Source: Mycobacterium sp.
GTDB taxonomy: Bacteria > Actinomycetota > Actinomycetes > Mycobacteriales > Mycobacteriaceae
Direction of reading: 5' to 3'
Length of the DNA stretch: 33,580 nucleotides
NCBI GenBank assembly: GCA_020438905.1
Contig: JAGQTQ010000039.1
Span: 1-33,580 of the forward strand
Both the position numbers and the translations under genes were made by a program. Each line of letters starts with the position of its first letter. Positions within the stretch are counted from its first letter, which is position 1. Positions 8,696 through 16,681 of the stretch are shown in pieces. The notes under the pieces are model-generated. The model saw only the letters and a list, made by a program, of their open reading frames with translations, made no database searches and was not told the origin of the DNA.

Positions 8696-10267
8696 TCAGA
8701 GGTCGTCTTCCCAGGTGCCGATGACAGACAGCTGCACCGGCGGTTTGTCGCCCACGGTGACCTCCAGTTTCCGGCCGGGCTTTTCGACCAGAGTCATGTC
8801 GGCGTCACCGACCGGTTCGGACGGCTCTGACAGTCGCAGCACGGTGCGGGCGGGAACGGCGGTCTTCGGGGGCCCGTCGAACACGGCGATGTCGCATTCG
8901 CGTGCACCGGGGGTGTCGACAAACAGTCGGTCGGTGTCGTTGACGGCGGCCAGCAGCCCGTCCCAGCGGTCCCGGTCGTCGGTGTGCACCGCCACGACGG
9001 CACCGGCGCCCACTGCCCCCAACACCAGCTGGCGGGCCAGGTCCAGGCCCACGCGGGCCTCGATGCAGCGCCGGTGCGGGTTTCCGCTCTGATCCCACAG
9101 CGGCGCTGTGACGGTGGTGCCACCGCTGAGTTGGCCGAGGATCTGCCCGGACGGCCCGATCGGGACAACCAAGTCGCCGACCGCGGAGAGGCTGGTCGTG
9201 GGGATAGGCGCCCTCAGGCTGCGGTCGCCGGCGGGCAGGGCGGCCAGCAGCAGTTGGCGCTGAATACCGGTGCGCAGCGACAGCTTGGCATCGGACGGCG
9301 GCCGGTAGGCCTTGTCCTGGGTGGTGTATCGCACCAGCGCGCCGATCTGGACGTCGTCGGTGCCGGCGGTGAGCCGAAGTGTGATCACGGTGTCCTCGGC
9401 GGGCCAAGACCACCATCGGTCGATCTGGCCGGCCGCGAGTGATCGGGGGTCACCGAGGTAGGTGGTGATGAAGTTCGGCCCGGACCGAAGCTTCGACCAG
9501 TGTTCCCTTTTCGGCACTGCGCCAACGGGTTTCAGCAGCCAGTCGGCGAACTGTCCGATCTCTTCCGCGGAGAGCGCATGTGCGCCGATCTGCTGCTGCT
9601 GCAGCCGCTGCACCACACGGTGCGCCGCTGCGGCCAGCGCCTTGGGTGCGGCGATGCGTGAGGGGCCCCGCTCGACGATGCCGTCGAGATTGCTCATCGC
9701 GTTCAGTCTCAACACCAGCCAGGTGCGCCGTTGCCCGATGACCGGGCGACGTTCGGCGAACTGGGAGTACACGGTGCGGCCGGCCGACCCCTCGGGCAGG
9801 TGCCGACCCGAGGAGACGATGTCGATGTCGAGTACCAGCCCGTACTGGCGCATCGTGGCGGCCACCAACGCCACCGGCAAGCCGCTGACGGCCTCGGAGC
9901 CGTGGTCGGACAACGCCAGATAGGGGGCGACCTCGACGACGGCGACCAAGGTGTATCCGTCCCACCGGATTCCGGCGGTGCCGGAGATCACCTCCAGGTC
10001 GACCGGGTCGGGCAACTCCTCGACGAGGCCGCGGCGCCGGTTGCGCAGGAATCCCCATACCACCGCGATCCACTCGATGAACAGCACGCGACCCCGGATG
10101 GGGATGAACAATGCGATCGCCAACGGGGCCAGCACCGCCGGGGCCGCCCAGATGGGTACCACCCGGGCGAGGGTGATGGGCACCGCCACGCTGGCAGCCA
10201 GGGTGAACAGCAGCGCGGAGGCCGGCGGCATCCTGATCCACCTCGAGTATCGACGTGCGGCCATCAT
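8696..10267 (-). CDS. eccE: ESX type VII secretion membrane protein EccE
   Basis: 523 residues, a peripheral part of the ESX membrane complex. Two membrane helices lie close together near the N-terminus (about 14-33 and 38-56), then a soluble domain with the sequence EWIAVVWGFLRNRRRG right after them and ITLRLTAG further on, as expected for EccE. The ATG at 10267 overlaps the mycP stop by four bases (ATGA), which fixes the start and implies translational coupling. It is the last gene of the eccD-mycP-eccE unit and meets the oppositely oriented 279-residue gene tail to tail. Length is close to known EccE proteins (about 500-540). Confidence 0.92.
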   Translation of the reverse strand: MMAARRYSRWIRMPPASALLFTLAASVAVPITLARVVPIWAAPAVLAPLAIALFIPIRGRVLFIEWIAVVWGFLRNRRRGLVEELPDPVDLEVISGTAGIRWDGYTLVAVVEVAPYLALSDHGSEAVSGLPVALVAATMRQYGLVLDIDIVSSGRHLPEGSAGRTVYSQFAERRPVIGQRRTWLVLRLNAMSNLDGIVERGPSRIAAPKALAAAAHRVVQRLQQQQIGAHALSAEEIGQFADWLLKPVGAVPKREHWSKLRSGPNFITTYLGDPRSLAAGQIDRWWSWPAEDTVITLRLTAGTDDVQIGALVRYTTQDKAYRPPSDAKLSLRTGIQRQLLLAALPAGDRSLRAPIPTTSLSAVGDLVVPIGPSGQILGQLSGGTTVTAPLWDQSGNPHRRCIEARVGLDLARQLVLGAVGAGAVVAVHTDDRDRWDGLLAAVNDTDRLFVDTPGARECDIAVFDGPPKTAVPARTVLRLSEPSEPVGDADMTLVEKPGRKLEVTVGDKPPVQLSVIGTWEDDL

Positions 10268-11694
10268 CGGGTCTTGCGTTTCAGCCCGGCTGCGGTGACC
10301 ACCGCGAAGACGACCGCGAGGAGAGCGACGACGACACCGGCCACGGTCGCCGCGGCCGACTTCGGCAGGGTGTCCGGCGGGGCCGGTGGCGGCGGCATCG
10401 AAAGTTCGGCCGCCTGCACGGTGACCGGCGGCTGACCCTCGATCGGCACTTCAAAGGTCAGCGCCGCCAGCGGGTCGATAACGCCGCGGCCCACCACATT
10501 GTCGGTCCCACGCGCCGGGGGGCGCGCGGTGGTGATGATCCGGGTGGCGGCTTCGCGGGCGGTCATCTGAGGGAAACGCGAGCGCACCAGCGCCGCCAGA
10601 CCCGTCGCATAGGCCGCGGCGAAGGATGTGCCGGCGATCGGGACCAGCGTGCCCTGCTGGCCGGGAATCCCGTTGATGACGCCCTCGCCGGTGTTGGAAA
10701 GCGACACGATGCCCGAACCGGGGGCCGAGACGTCCACCCACGGGCCGGCCATTGAATTGTCGGTCCGGGCGCCGTCGGGTGACACGTAGCCTACCGACAG
10801 CACGAGCTCGTCGAACCACGACGGCGTGGAGATCGACGTGACACCACCCCAGTTGCGGGGATCGTCGGGACGTGACGGGTCGACATCGGGATTGTTGGCG
10901 CAGTTGGTCGGTGGGCCCGCGCCGCGGTCGATCGCGTTGACGTTGCCGGCGGCCGCGACCACCAGCGAGTCTTTGACCTCGACGGCGTAGCGCAGTGCGC
11001 CGCCGAGGATGCTCTGGTCGATCGGACGGTTCAGATCGGTGCACGACGCGACCGACACGTCGATGACCCGCGCACCGAGGTTCGCGGCGTGCACGATCGC
11101 CCGGGCCAGCGCCCGGATGTCACCGGCGGTGCGAGACTGGTTGGGATCGTCGGGATTTTCCGGCGGAATCTCGGGGCTGTAGAGGCCCGAGGTTACCCGG
11201 ATGGACATGATCTGCGCGTTGGGTGCCACCCCGACCAGTCCGTCGGCGGGTGATGGTGCGGCGTTGATGATGCCCGCGACGATGGTGCCGTGGCCGTCGC
11301 AGTCGTCGAACCCCTCGCCGGCGGGATCGACATAATCCCCGCCGGGGATCATGCCGACCAGTCTGGGCTGGGGCCGCACTCCGGTGTCGAGGACTGCGAC
11401 CATGACGCCGGCGCCGGTCGAGAACTTGTGCGCCTCGGCGAGCTGGAGCGATGTCGCCGCCGGCGGCGCCTTGAGTAGATCGGAGTTCGCCAGCACGCCG
11501 CCGGTGATGCAGTCGCCGTTCTTGCGCATCGGCCGTTCGGGGGCTGGTGGGCCATCCGCCGGAGCCGCGCCGATGTCGGCGTCGGGCGGCGCCACCGCAG
11601 ACGCGGCGCCAATGGGCGTAACCCAGACGAGCGCCGTTACCGCGGCCACGACGGCGGCGCCACGCGCGAGCCGGTTCACCGGCACCGCGTTCAC
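10264..11694 (-). CDS. mycP: Mycosin, subtilisin-like serine protease MycP
   Basis: 476 residues. Mycosins are membrane-anchored proteases required for stability of the ESX complex, acting on the periplasmic side. An N-terminal signal peptide (about 1-33) precedes the protease domain. The catalytic triad is visible: D103 in AVLDTGV, H135 in DGHGTIVAG and S357 in GTSFAAAYATG, with the oxyanion asparagine N251 in AAAGN. Cysteines 62, 132, 218 and 265 match the mycosin disulfides. A C-terminal helix (about 442-468) followed by KRKTR anchors it. The long proline-rich insertion known from MycP5 is absent here. Start GTG at 11694 overlaps the eccD stop by four bases (GTGA), and its end overlaps the eccE start. 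Confidence 0.96.
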   Translation of the reverse strand: MNAVPVNRLARGAAVVAAVTALVWVTPIGAASAVAPPDADIGAAPADGPPAPERPMRKNGDCITGGVLANSDLLKAPPAATSLQLAEAHKFSTGAGVMVAVLDTGVRPQPRLVGMIPGGDYVDPAGEGFDDCDGHGTIVAGIINAAPSPADGLVGVAPNAQIMSIRVTSGLYSPEIPPENPDDPNQSRTAGDIRALARAIVHAANLGARVIDVSVASCTDLNRPIDQSILGGALRYAVEVKDSLVVAAAGNVNAIDRGAGPPTNCANNPDVDPSRPDDPRNWGGVTSISTPSWFDELVLSVGYVSPDGARTDNSMAGPWVDVSAPGSGIVSLSNTGEGVINGIPGQQGTLVPIAGTSFAAAYATGLAALVRSRFPQMTAREAATRIITTARPPARGTDNVVGRGVIDPLAALTFEVPIEGQPPVTVQAAELSMPPPPAPPDTLPKSAAATVAGVVVALLAVVFAVVTAAGLKRKTR

Positions 11695-13250
11695 CTCAGA
11701 TTCCGGAAGGCCGCGTAGACGCCGATGACCCAGAACGCCACAACCGGTATCGCCATGATGAACACGAACTCCAGGTTTTCGATGCGCCGCAACATAACCG
11801 GGGACATGTGCTTTCCGGGCAGCCGCAGCCCGGCCAGGACGGCCGCCACCACGGCCGCGACCACCCCGCCTATCACCGACAGTTGCGCGACGGCGTCATC
11901 GGTGCCGGTCAGCACCCGCACGGTCAGCCCGGCCGCGAGCGCAAACGCCCCGACATAGAACGACGTCGCTTGTACCCGGTCGCTCAACGACCGGCCCTTG
12001 AGCAGCAACACCAACATGCCCAGGACCGCCACGGCGACCTCGCCGTAGAAGTGGTACGACCCCGGGGGCTGGACCGCCGCAATCGCCCCCGTCGCGATCA
12101 CCAGCACCGCAGCGATGAAAAGGCCGGTCAGGTACTTGTTGGACGAGCGGGCTCGCCGCTCCAGCTGGGAGTCCTCGTCATCGGTCAGAGCCACGGTGCG
12201 CGCGTTATCGGAGTCTTCGAACACTTCGACGACCATGGCGGCTTCTTCGAGTTCGTTCTTGTCGATGCCCTCGCCGGGCACCGGCAGGCTCGGAGGTCGC
12301 ACCCGCGCCAGGGTCAGCGCCAGCCCGGGCGCACCGGCCTGCACGATCATCCCGACAAGGATCGCGACGGTGGCGATCTGACGAGCTTCGAATCCGGTGA
12401 AGGTTGCCGCGGCGGCAGCCGCCGTGGCGACGCCGCTCACGGTGATGACAGCGGTGTGCACGGTGATGCCCACCCCGGTCAGCCAGACCACCATCAACGA
12501 CGCCGCGCCGGCGGCGACGACGCCGGCGAAGAGGTTGGCGGCGGTCCAGTGCCCGTCAATGCCCTCGTAGGCGGGCACCGCCACCCACCCGGCGGTAAAC
12601 GCCAGCGGCACAGCGGCGATACCCAGCACGTAGGAGATCGCCGACGCCGTGTGCCGCCGCTGCGCCACAACCGATCCGATCACCGCCAGCGCAGTCAGCG
12701 CGCCGGCCGGCGGCAGCCACCATTGCAGGGTCGAGTTGGCCCGCCACCCCAGCAGTAGCAGCAGTGAAACCAGCACCGAGCCGGCCACCAGGGTCGTCAG
12801 CGCCAGTACCCGGGCGGTGTTGAACGTGTCGCTGACGAAGGTGGGGAACTTGGCCGCGTTGAACTCGGCGATGGCATCCGCGCGGTCTTCGATCACCGCG
12901 GTGAACACCTCGGACGAGTGCACCTCTTTCAGGATCAGCCGGTCCCCGTCCCGCACCCCGGCATCGGCCAGCGTCACCGACCGCGGGAGTGCGAAGCCTC
13001 CCTCGAACGCCAGCGAGTAGATCGCGGTGCGGCTGAACGCGACCTCCAGTCCCTCGTCGCGCAACTGCTCTGTCAGAAACGGCACCAGCCCGACCATCAC
13101 CACCGACAGCGGCGCGTACGCACTCAGCGACGTCTCGACGATGTAGCGGCCGACATGAACGGCAACCCGGATCTGCTCGGGCACGGCATGGACGGCGCCT
13201 TTCCGTCCCGACTCACCGGCCATCGGATCGACCGGCCACACGACTGACAT
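11691..13250 (-). CDS. eccD: ESX type VII secretion integral membrane protein EccD
   Basis: 519 residues. EccD is the most hydrophobic ESX core component and forms a dimer in each protomer of the membrane complex. After a short tail, residues about 25-112 form the ubiquitin-like domain (IRVAVHVGRYIVETSLS through VRDGDRLILKEV), followed by about eleven membrane helices from residue 140 to the end, which closes with IPVVAFWVIGVYAAFRNLR, a typical EccD C-terminus. The ATG at 13250 has AGAGGGG seven bases upstream. It is the first gene of the overlapping eccD-mycP-eccE unit. The 520 bases upstream separate it from the divergent PE gene and probably contain promoters for both. Confidence 0.95.
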   Translation of the reverse strand: MSVVWPVDPMAGESGRKGAVHAVPEQIRVAVHVGRYIVETSLSAYAPLSVVMVGLVPFLTEQLRDEGLEVAFSRTAIYSLAFEGGFALPRSVTLADAGVRDGDRLILKEVHSSEVFTAVIEDRADAIAEFNAAKFPTFVSDTFNTARVLALTTLVAGSVLVSLLLLLGWRANSTLQWWLPPAGALTALAVIGSVVAQRRHTASAISYVLGIAAVPLAFTAGWVAVPAYEGIDGHWTAANLFAGVVAAGAASLMVVWLTGVGITVHTAVITVSGVATAAAAAATFTGFEARQIATVAILVGMIVQAGAPGLALTLARVRPPSLPVPGEGIDKNELEEAAMVVEVFEDSDNARTVALTDDEDSQLERRARSSNKYLTGLFIAAVLVIATGAIAAVQPPGSYHFYGEVAVAVLGMLVLLLKGRSLSDRVQATSFYVGAFALAAGLTVRVLTGTDDAVAQLSVIGGVVAAVVAAVLAGLRLPGKHMSPVMLRRIENLEFVFIMAIPVVAFWVIGVYAAFRNLR

Positions 13251-13336
13251 GACTTGACCCCTCTGAGTCGTCTATCGAGCTGCCGCGACCGCGGCCGGCG
13301 GCTGCGCGATCATTGAGTCATCGGCCGCCACGGCGG

Positions 13337-13495
13337 CTAGCTGTTCGAACGCGCAGCGTGTCGGGTACCGGCGGCGGGCGGCCGCCGCGCCCCGCCGGGG
13401 CCGTCATCGGGAGCCGAATAAGGTTTGCCACTGACCTTGCGGTTGTCACTGCTGTCGGCGGTCCGGAATTCAGCCACCAAATCAACCTTTCTCAT
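13337..13495 (-). CDS. Possible small ORF upstream of eccD
   Basis: 52 codons beginning MRKVDLVAEFRTADSSDNRK and ending in a proline/arginine-rich tail. It is in the same direction as eccD and ends 87 bases upstream of it. GAGGTG lies 11 bases before the ATG, which is far for a ribosome site. I recognise no family. It may be a leader peptide or a chance frame; this is the only candidate gene in the 13251-13773 spacer. Confidence 0.25.
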   Translation of the reverse strand: MRKVDLVAEFRTADSSDNRKVSGKPYSAPDDGPGGARRPPAAGTRHAARSNS

Positions 13496-13725
13496 AGCAA
13501 CACGCACCTCGGCCGGCCCCAAATCTCGGCGGGCCTGATCATCGCCTGAGCACGTCCAAGGGCCGGAGTACTTCTCGTACAAAGGCAGTAAAACGATCGT
13601 ATTCCGCGGTTGATTGTTGCGAGCCGAAACGCGTCGGAAATTACTCGATGTGCCCCGGCGGAACTTCTAGACCGCGCGGGTAGCTGTGCAGTAGCGTGAA
13701 AGAACCAACAAAAGCGTAAAAGGTC

Positions 13726-13740
13726 CCACAAGTATTGTGG
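13726..13740. promoter_or_regulatory. Perfect dyad CCACAA-GTA-TTGTGG upstream of the PE gene
   Basis: Six-base arms around a 3-base spacer, 33 bases before the PE start codon. The position just ahead of a start within a divergent spacer is typical of a repressor operator. The right arm includes TATTGT, which could serve as a -10 element, so a bound protein would block it. No regulator for it is visible in the window. Confidence 0.4.
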
Positions 13741-13773
13741 CCGTGGTCCTTTCGGCGGGAACGAGGTTTGCCT

Positions 13774-14070
13774 GTGATCACTCGAGTCGACCTGCCGATC
13801 CTGATGGCCGGGGTAGACGATGTCGTCGCCAACGTCACTGGCGCCGCGTCAGCGGTTGCCGCGGGCGTGCAGGCGGTGACTGCGCCCGCTGTGGCCGGCA
13901 CCGATGAGGCCTCGGCGTTGGCATCGCTCAATACCGGCGTGCATGGGGCGAGCTTCCTAGCGATTGCCGGGCAGGCCTTCGTCGAGTTGGCCCGCTATGC
14001 CGGAGTGCTGGGTTCGGCCTACGGCACATATGCGGAAACCGATGCCGCCAACGGCGCGGTGTTCGGCTGA
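13774..14070 (+). CDS. PE family protein, inverted within the ESX locus
   Basis: 98 residues, the size of a bare PE domain. PE proteins form a helical hairpin that pairs with a PPE protein for ESX export. The segment TDEASALASLNTGVHGASF and the C-terminal YAETD (Y86 to D90) match the PE domain and its YxxxD/E export signal. It does not start with the usual MSFV. The frame opens earlier at 13735, but GTG at 13774 has CGAGG seven bases upstream and gives a normal PE length. It is on the plus strand, tail to tail with espG (38-base gap) and about 3 kb from the PPE gene, which is on the other strand; PE and PPE partners are normally adjacent. The family call rests on length, helix pattern and motif. 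Confidence 0.72.
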   Translation: MITRVDLPILMAGVDDVVANVTGAASAVAAGVQAVTAPAVAGTDEASALASLNTGVHGASFLAIAGQAFVELARYAGVLGSAYGTYAETDAANGAVFG

Positions 14071-14108
14071 GCGACAACAATCTGGTCTCAAGAGCTGGAC
14101 GGATCGAC

Positions 14109-14972
14109 TTATCGGAGACCGGCCGACTTCACCGGCGCGGCCGCGAACCAGTTCTTGTCGGGCGTCAGTCGCATCAGGTCGGCCATGGCGGCGCGGAAGC
14201 GCGCATAGCTCCCAGGCCCGAAAGTCACCCACACCTCAGAACCCTGTTGGCGCACCGCGGAGATGACCCTGCCGTGAATGGTGTCGGCGACTCCCACGCC
14301 GACCGGGGTCTGCACCGCGTCCATACCGCGACTTTGGCGCACCACGATCTCGGCGCGCTGCCCGGAATACTTCGACACCTCGTTGAGGATCTTGGCGGTG
14401 TTCAAGTCCACACCGAGTGTCCGCCGCAACTGCCGCACCATCTCCCCGGGGGCCCCCTCGGCCAGTGTCTTGACCTGATCCAGCGACAGGGTCACCGGTT
14501 CGAACTCCGCCGGTTCGGGTGCCGGCTTGTCCTGGGAGACGCGCATGGCGGCCCACAGCGGTGCGGACACCACCTCGTCGAAGCTCACCCCTTGCGACCA
14601 CAATCCCTGGATGACGACTTGGTCGTTGCGGCGCAGCGCCAGAACGTGTTGCCGGCCGCGGCGAGCCACCACAGCCCGCCGCATCATCTGCGACTGCATC
14701 GCGCGCAGCGACACGTCGACGTCAGGGTTTTCCAGCACCCTCATCCACGACTCGAGTGCGGGTTCGACATTGCCGTCAGCGTCGATCAGGCCCTGCCCGA
14801 CGAGCACCGGGACGGTGTGATCGTCGACGACGGCTTGGTCTTGCGGGTAATACACGTTGCCGATCAGCGCCAACACCGGCGGCAGCATGTCGATGCCCAT
14901 CAACCGTTTGATGAACAGCGCCCCGTCGACGGTCAGATACGCTGCGGCGAGAACACCTGGCTTGCTTGCCAT
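14109..14972 (-). CDS. espG: ESX secretion-associated chaperone EspG
   Basis: 287 residues. EspG proteins bind the tip of PPE proteins in the cytosol and keep PE-PPE pairs soluble until EccC takes them. The sequence has the expected alternation of strands and helices, with LTVDGALFIKRLMG near the N-terminus, an RRNDQVVIQGLW strand pair in the middle, and a C-terminal ISAVRQQGSEVWVTFGPGSYARFRAAMADLMRLTP, the EspG ending. It lies downstream of the Esx pair, as in classic ESX loci. The ATG at 14972 has no good ribosome site but has TAGGAT eight bases upstream, which suggests a leaderless transcript from its own promoter. It is unclear which EspG subtype this is. Confidence 0.85.
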   Translation of the reverse strand: MASKPGVLAAAYLTVDGALFIKRLMGIDMLPPVLALIGNVYYPQDQAVVDDHTVPVLVGQGLIDADGNVEPALESWMRVLENPDVDVSLRAMQSQMMRRAVVARRGRQHVLALRRNDQVVIQGLWSQGVSFDEVVSAPLWAAMRVSQDKPAPEPAEFEPVTLSLDQVKTLAEGAPGEMVRQLRRTLGVDLNTAKILNEVSKYSGQRAEIVVRQSRGMDAVQTPVGVGVADTIHGRVISAVRQQGSEVWVTFGPGSYARFRAAMADLMRLTPDKNWFAAAPVKSAGLR

Positions 14973-14980
14973 TTCCGCTG

Positions 14981-14986
14981 ATCCTA
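14981..14986 (-). promoter_or_regulatory. Candidate -10 element (TAGGAT) for a leaderless espG transcript
   Basis: TAGGAT on the minus strand is separated by eight bases from the espG ATG. Mycobacterial leaderless transcripts usually have a TANNNT hexamer 6-8 bases before the start codon. No clear -35 is visible. Confidence 0.4.
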
Positions 14987-15060
14987 CCCCGCGCTGCAGT
15001 CCGAAAACGTTGTGGCAGTGCGGAATTGACGAGCGATTCCTAGAGCGCGAACGAAGCGGA

Positions 15061-15094
15061 GCTCCGAATCCTCCCAGAGGGGTGGACTCGGAGC
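15061..15094 (-). terminator. Strong RNA hairpin between the Esx pair and espG
   Basis: On the minus strand GCTCCGAGTCC (15094-15084) pairs over 11 bases, with one G-U wobble, with GGATTCGGAGC (15071-15061) across a 12-base loop. It starts 45 bases after the stop of the second esx gene. There is no following U-run, so it is either a non-canonical terminator, an RNA stabiliser for the esx mRNA 3' end, or an attenuator for downstream genes. Confidence 0.5.
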
Positions 15095-15138
15095 CCCGTC
15101 ACCTCCGCGACCAGGGATCAAGCGCCGGGGCCCTACGC

Positions 15139-15432
15139 TCAGACGAAGCCGCCCGCATACGTCGCCTCGACGGTTGCCATCTGTGCGTTTCCGTCCTCCA
15201 GGGCTGCGATCGCGGCCGCGGTGGAACTGATGATGTTCGTGTTGGCTATTGAAAACCGGCTGTACGCGTCTTCGAACGCGACCAGCGAAGCGCCTTGCCA
15301 GGTGACGGCCAGTGCAGCCCGTTGTGTGTTACCGGTCCCCAACAGGGTTGCGGCGTTCGCGTTGGCGGTGCTCAGATCGTCAGCGATGGCTTCGATGCCG
15401 ATGTAGTCGTAGAGAACGTAATCTGCAGGCAT
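15139..15432 (-). CDS. WXG100 family protein (EsxA/EsxH-like position)
   Basis: 97 residues. WXG100 proteins are small helical hairpins exported as heterodimers by ESX systems. The hairpin turn is W45-Q-G47 in LAVTWQGASLVAFEDAY, at the position usual for the family. The N-terminus MPADYVLYDYIGIEAIADDL is reminiscent of the EsxH type (MSQIMYNYPAML). The C-terminus reads TYAGGFV and has no YxxxD/E signal. The ATG at 15432 has AAAGGA nine bases upstream. It follows the other esx gene by 39 bases and is certainly co-transcribed with it. Which ESX number it belongs to cannot be decided from the sequence. Confidence 0.87.
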   Translation of the reverse strand: MPADYVLYDYIGIEAIADDLSTANANAATLLGTGNTQRAALAVTWQGASLVAFEDAYSRFSIANTNIISSTAAAIAALEDGNAQMATVEATYAGGFV

Positions 15433-15471
15433 GTCAGTGTGTCCTTTTCCTTGGGGCTTTGGGGTTCTCGG

Positions 15472-15783
15472 TTAGTCGATGGCCGCGATGGCCGCGAAGG
15501 GGGCGGCGCCGGCGGCGTCCTGCCCGGGTACCGCAGTGAGGCCGGCTTGCAGGTTGTCGGTGATTCCGCTCAGCAGTCCGTTGTTTGCTACGCATACGTC
15601 GTAGATGCGTTGCATGGCCAACTGGAAGGCATCGCCCATCTGGCCTTGCAGAACGGCCAGTGCGGAGCTGGTAGTGGTGAGCAGCGCCTGGTTGTTGGCC
15701 GCGGTGTCACCGACCAACGCGAGGAGGCCGTTGGTTTGGGCTTGCTGGACGATCAGATCTTGCGCAAAACGCTGTACTGGCAT
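15472..15783 (-). CDS. WXG100-superfamily protein (EsxB/EsxG-like position) with LQG turn
   Basis: 103 residues, first of the Esx pair. It has two predicted long helices joined at L45-Q-G47 (ALAVLQGQMGDAF), so the tryptophan of the WxG turn is replaced; the EsxG branch likewise lacks it. It starts MPVQRFAQDLIVQQAQTNGLLALVG. The tail after the second helix (GLTAVPGQDAAGAAPF onward) has no YxxxD/E export motif, which one partner of an Esx pair normally carries. The frame is open to 15852, but the ATG at 15783 has GGAG six bases upstream and gives the right length. It should dimerise with the next gene's product and be exported by the EccC motor. Confidence 0.8.
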   Translation of the reverse strand: MPVQRFAQDLIVQQAQTNGLLALVGDTAANNQALLTTTSSALAVLQGQMGDAFQLAMQRIYDVCVANNGLLSGITDNLQAGLTAVPGQDAAGAAPFAAIAAID

Positions 15784-15798
15784 GGGGGTCTCCATTTT

Positions 15799-15832
15799 CT
15801 TGAAGTGAAAGCTGCCTTGAAGTGAAAGCTGC
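15799..15832. repeat. Perfect 17-bp tandem duplication in the esx leader
   Basis: CTTGAAGTGAAAGCTGC occurs twice without gap or mismatch (15799-15815 and 15816-15832). It lies 16-49 bases upstream of the start codon of the first esx gene, in its 5' leader. The copies would bind the same protein or RNA twice, or reflect recent slippage. Confidence 0.9.
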
Positions 15833-16161
15833 GTTGCTGTTCTTCGTCTCACGCGCAGCGCGCGCGCCGCACCCCGAACAGCCCTGAGTGCAAGTCATTG
15901 GGGGAGTCGTTCAGCACTCGGCATCCACGTAATGGCGGTGGGTGAGTACCGGCGCTCAACCTGAAATCATTGTCGTCGCCACGGTCGAGCCGGCGGGGCA
16001 CGTCTGTGGACGGCGGTGGTTCCATCGGAGTCCAGTGTCGCCAGCGGCGCATCCCGGGACGGGGCAGTTCCAACGGTGCAGTCACCGGGATGGCTCATTC
16101 TTCACCAACCTTTGCCAGGGTCCGAAAACGCGTCAACGACGCGACCGAACCTGATGAGTGA

Positions 16162-16190
16162 TTTATCTCATTACGGACACGGCGTGTCAA
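16162..16190 (-). promoter_or_regulatory. Candidate sigma-A-type promoter for the Esx pair
   Basis: On the minus strand a perfect -35 TTGACA (16190-16185) is followed after 17 bases by GATAAA (16167-16162). The -35 overlaps a dyad GACAC-GGC-GTGTC (16176-16188) that could be an operator. It points to the first esx gene, with a leader of about 370 bases. Confidence 0.45.
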
Positions 16191-16681
16191 TAGTTGCCGC
16201 AGAAATGTTTTTCGGCTAGCTCCGGGCTACCAAAGGTTTGATGTAGCTGGGTGTAGATCAGCGAAAGTGTTTGTCCTGCAACGCCATCGTCGCGACGGCG
16301 ACCTGCGCCGCCGGGCCGGTGGTGGAGAGCCCAGAGTTGCGGGCAGCCTCGGATCGGGTCGACGGGCGCCGGGTTCCTTGGCCGAACACCGCGCAGGCGG
16401 CGGGGCGGTGCCGCAGAAGAACATTTGAAAAATATTGGGCGACAGAAGATGTCGTGGTTCCAGGGTGCGCACGCGGGAGCCTTTCCCGACCAGCTGAACC
16501 TGGTTCGGACGTCGAACATCATCCACCCGGGTACCGGGCAGGGCGGGCTATCCGGGGCGGCGGTCCGCACGGCCGTTCGCGGCGGGTGCTCGGCTATGCC
16601 GTCGCTACCCACCTCGGCGCCGGACGGACTGGACCCGCTTGGCTGCCCTCGGCTACCAGGTGACGGTTTGCCGCCCCGAAC

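Larger units (their letters stand above)
15784..16681. other. Stretch with no convincing gene between the Esx pair and the PPE unit
   Basis: About 900 bases. Several frames are open on both strands, but none shows a family motif or a good start. One minus-strand frame ends at about 16260 with GPAAQVAVATMALQDKHFR and has gene-like codon use over about 40 codons, without a start; it may be the relic of a small ESX gene. The local base composition around 16150-16260 and 16430-16460 is clearly more AT-rich than the surroundings. A promoter-like site is at 16162-16190 and a tandem repeat at 15799-15832. Confidence 0.5.

Noticed and set aside
15799-15832. CRISPR-like array
   Set aside because: Only two directly adjacent copies without spacers; a simple tandem duplication.
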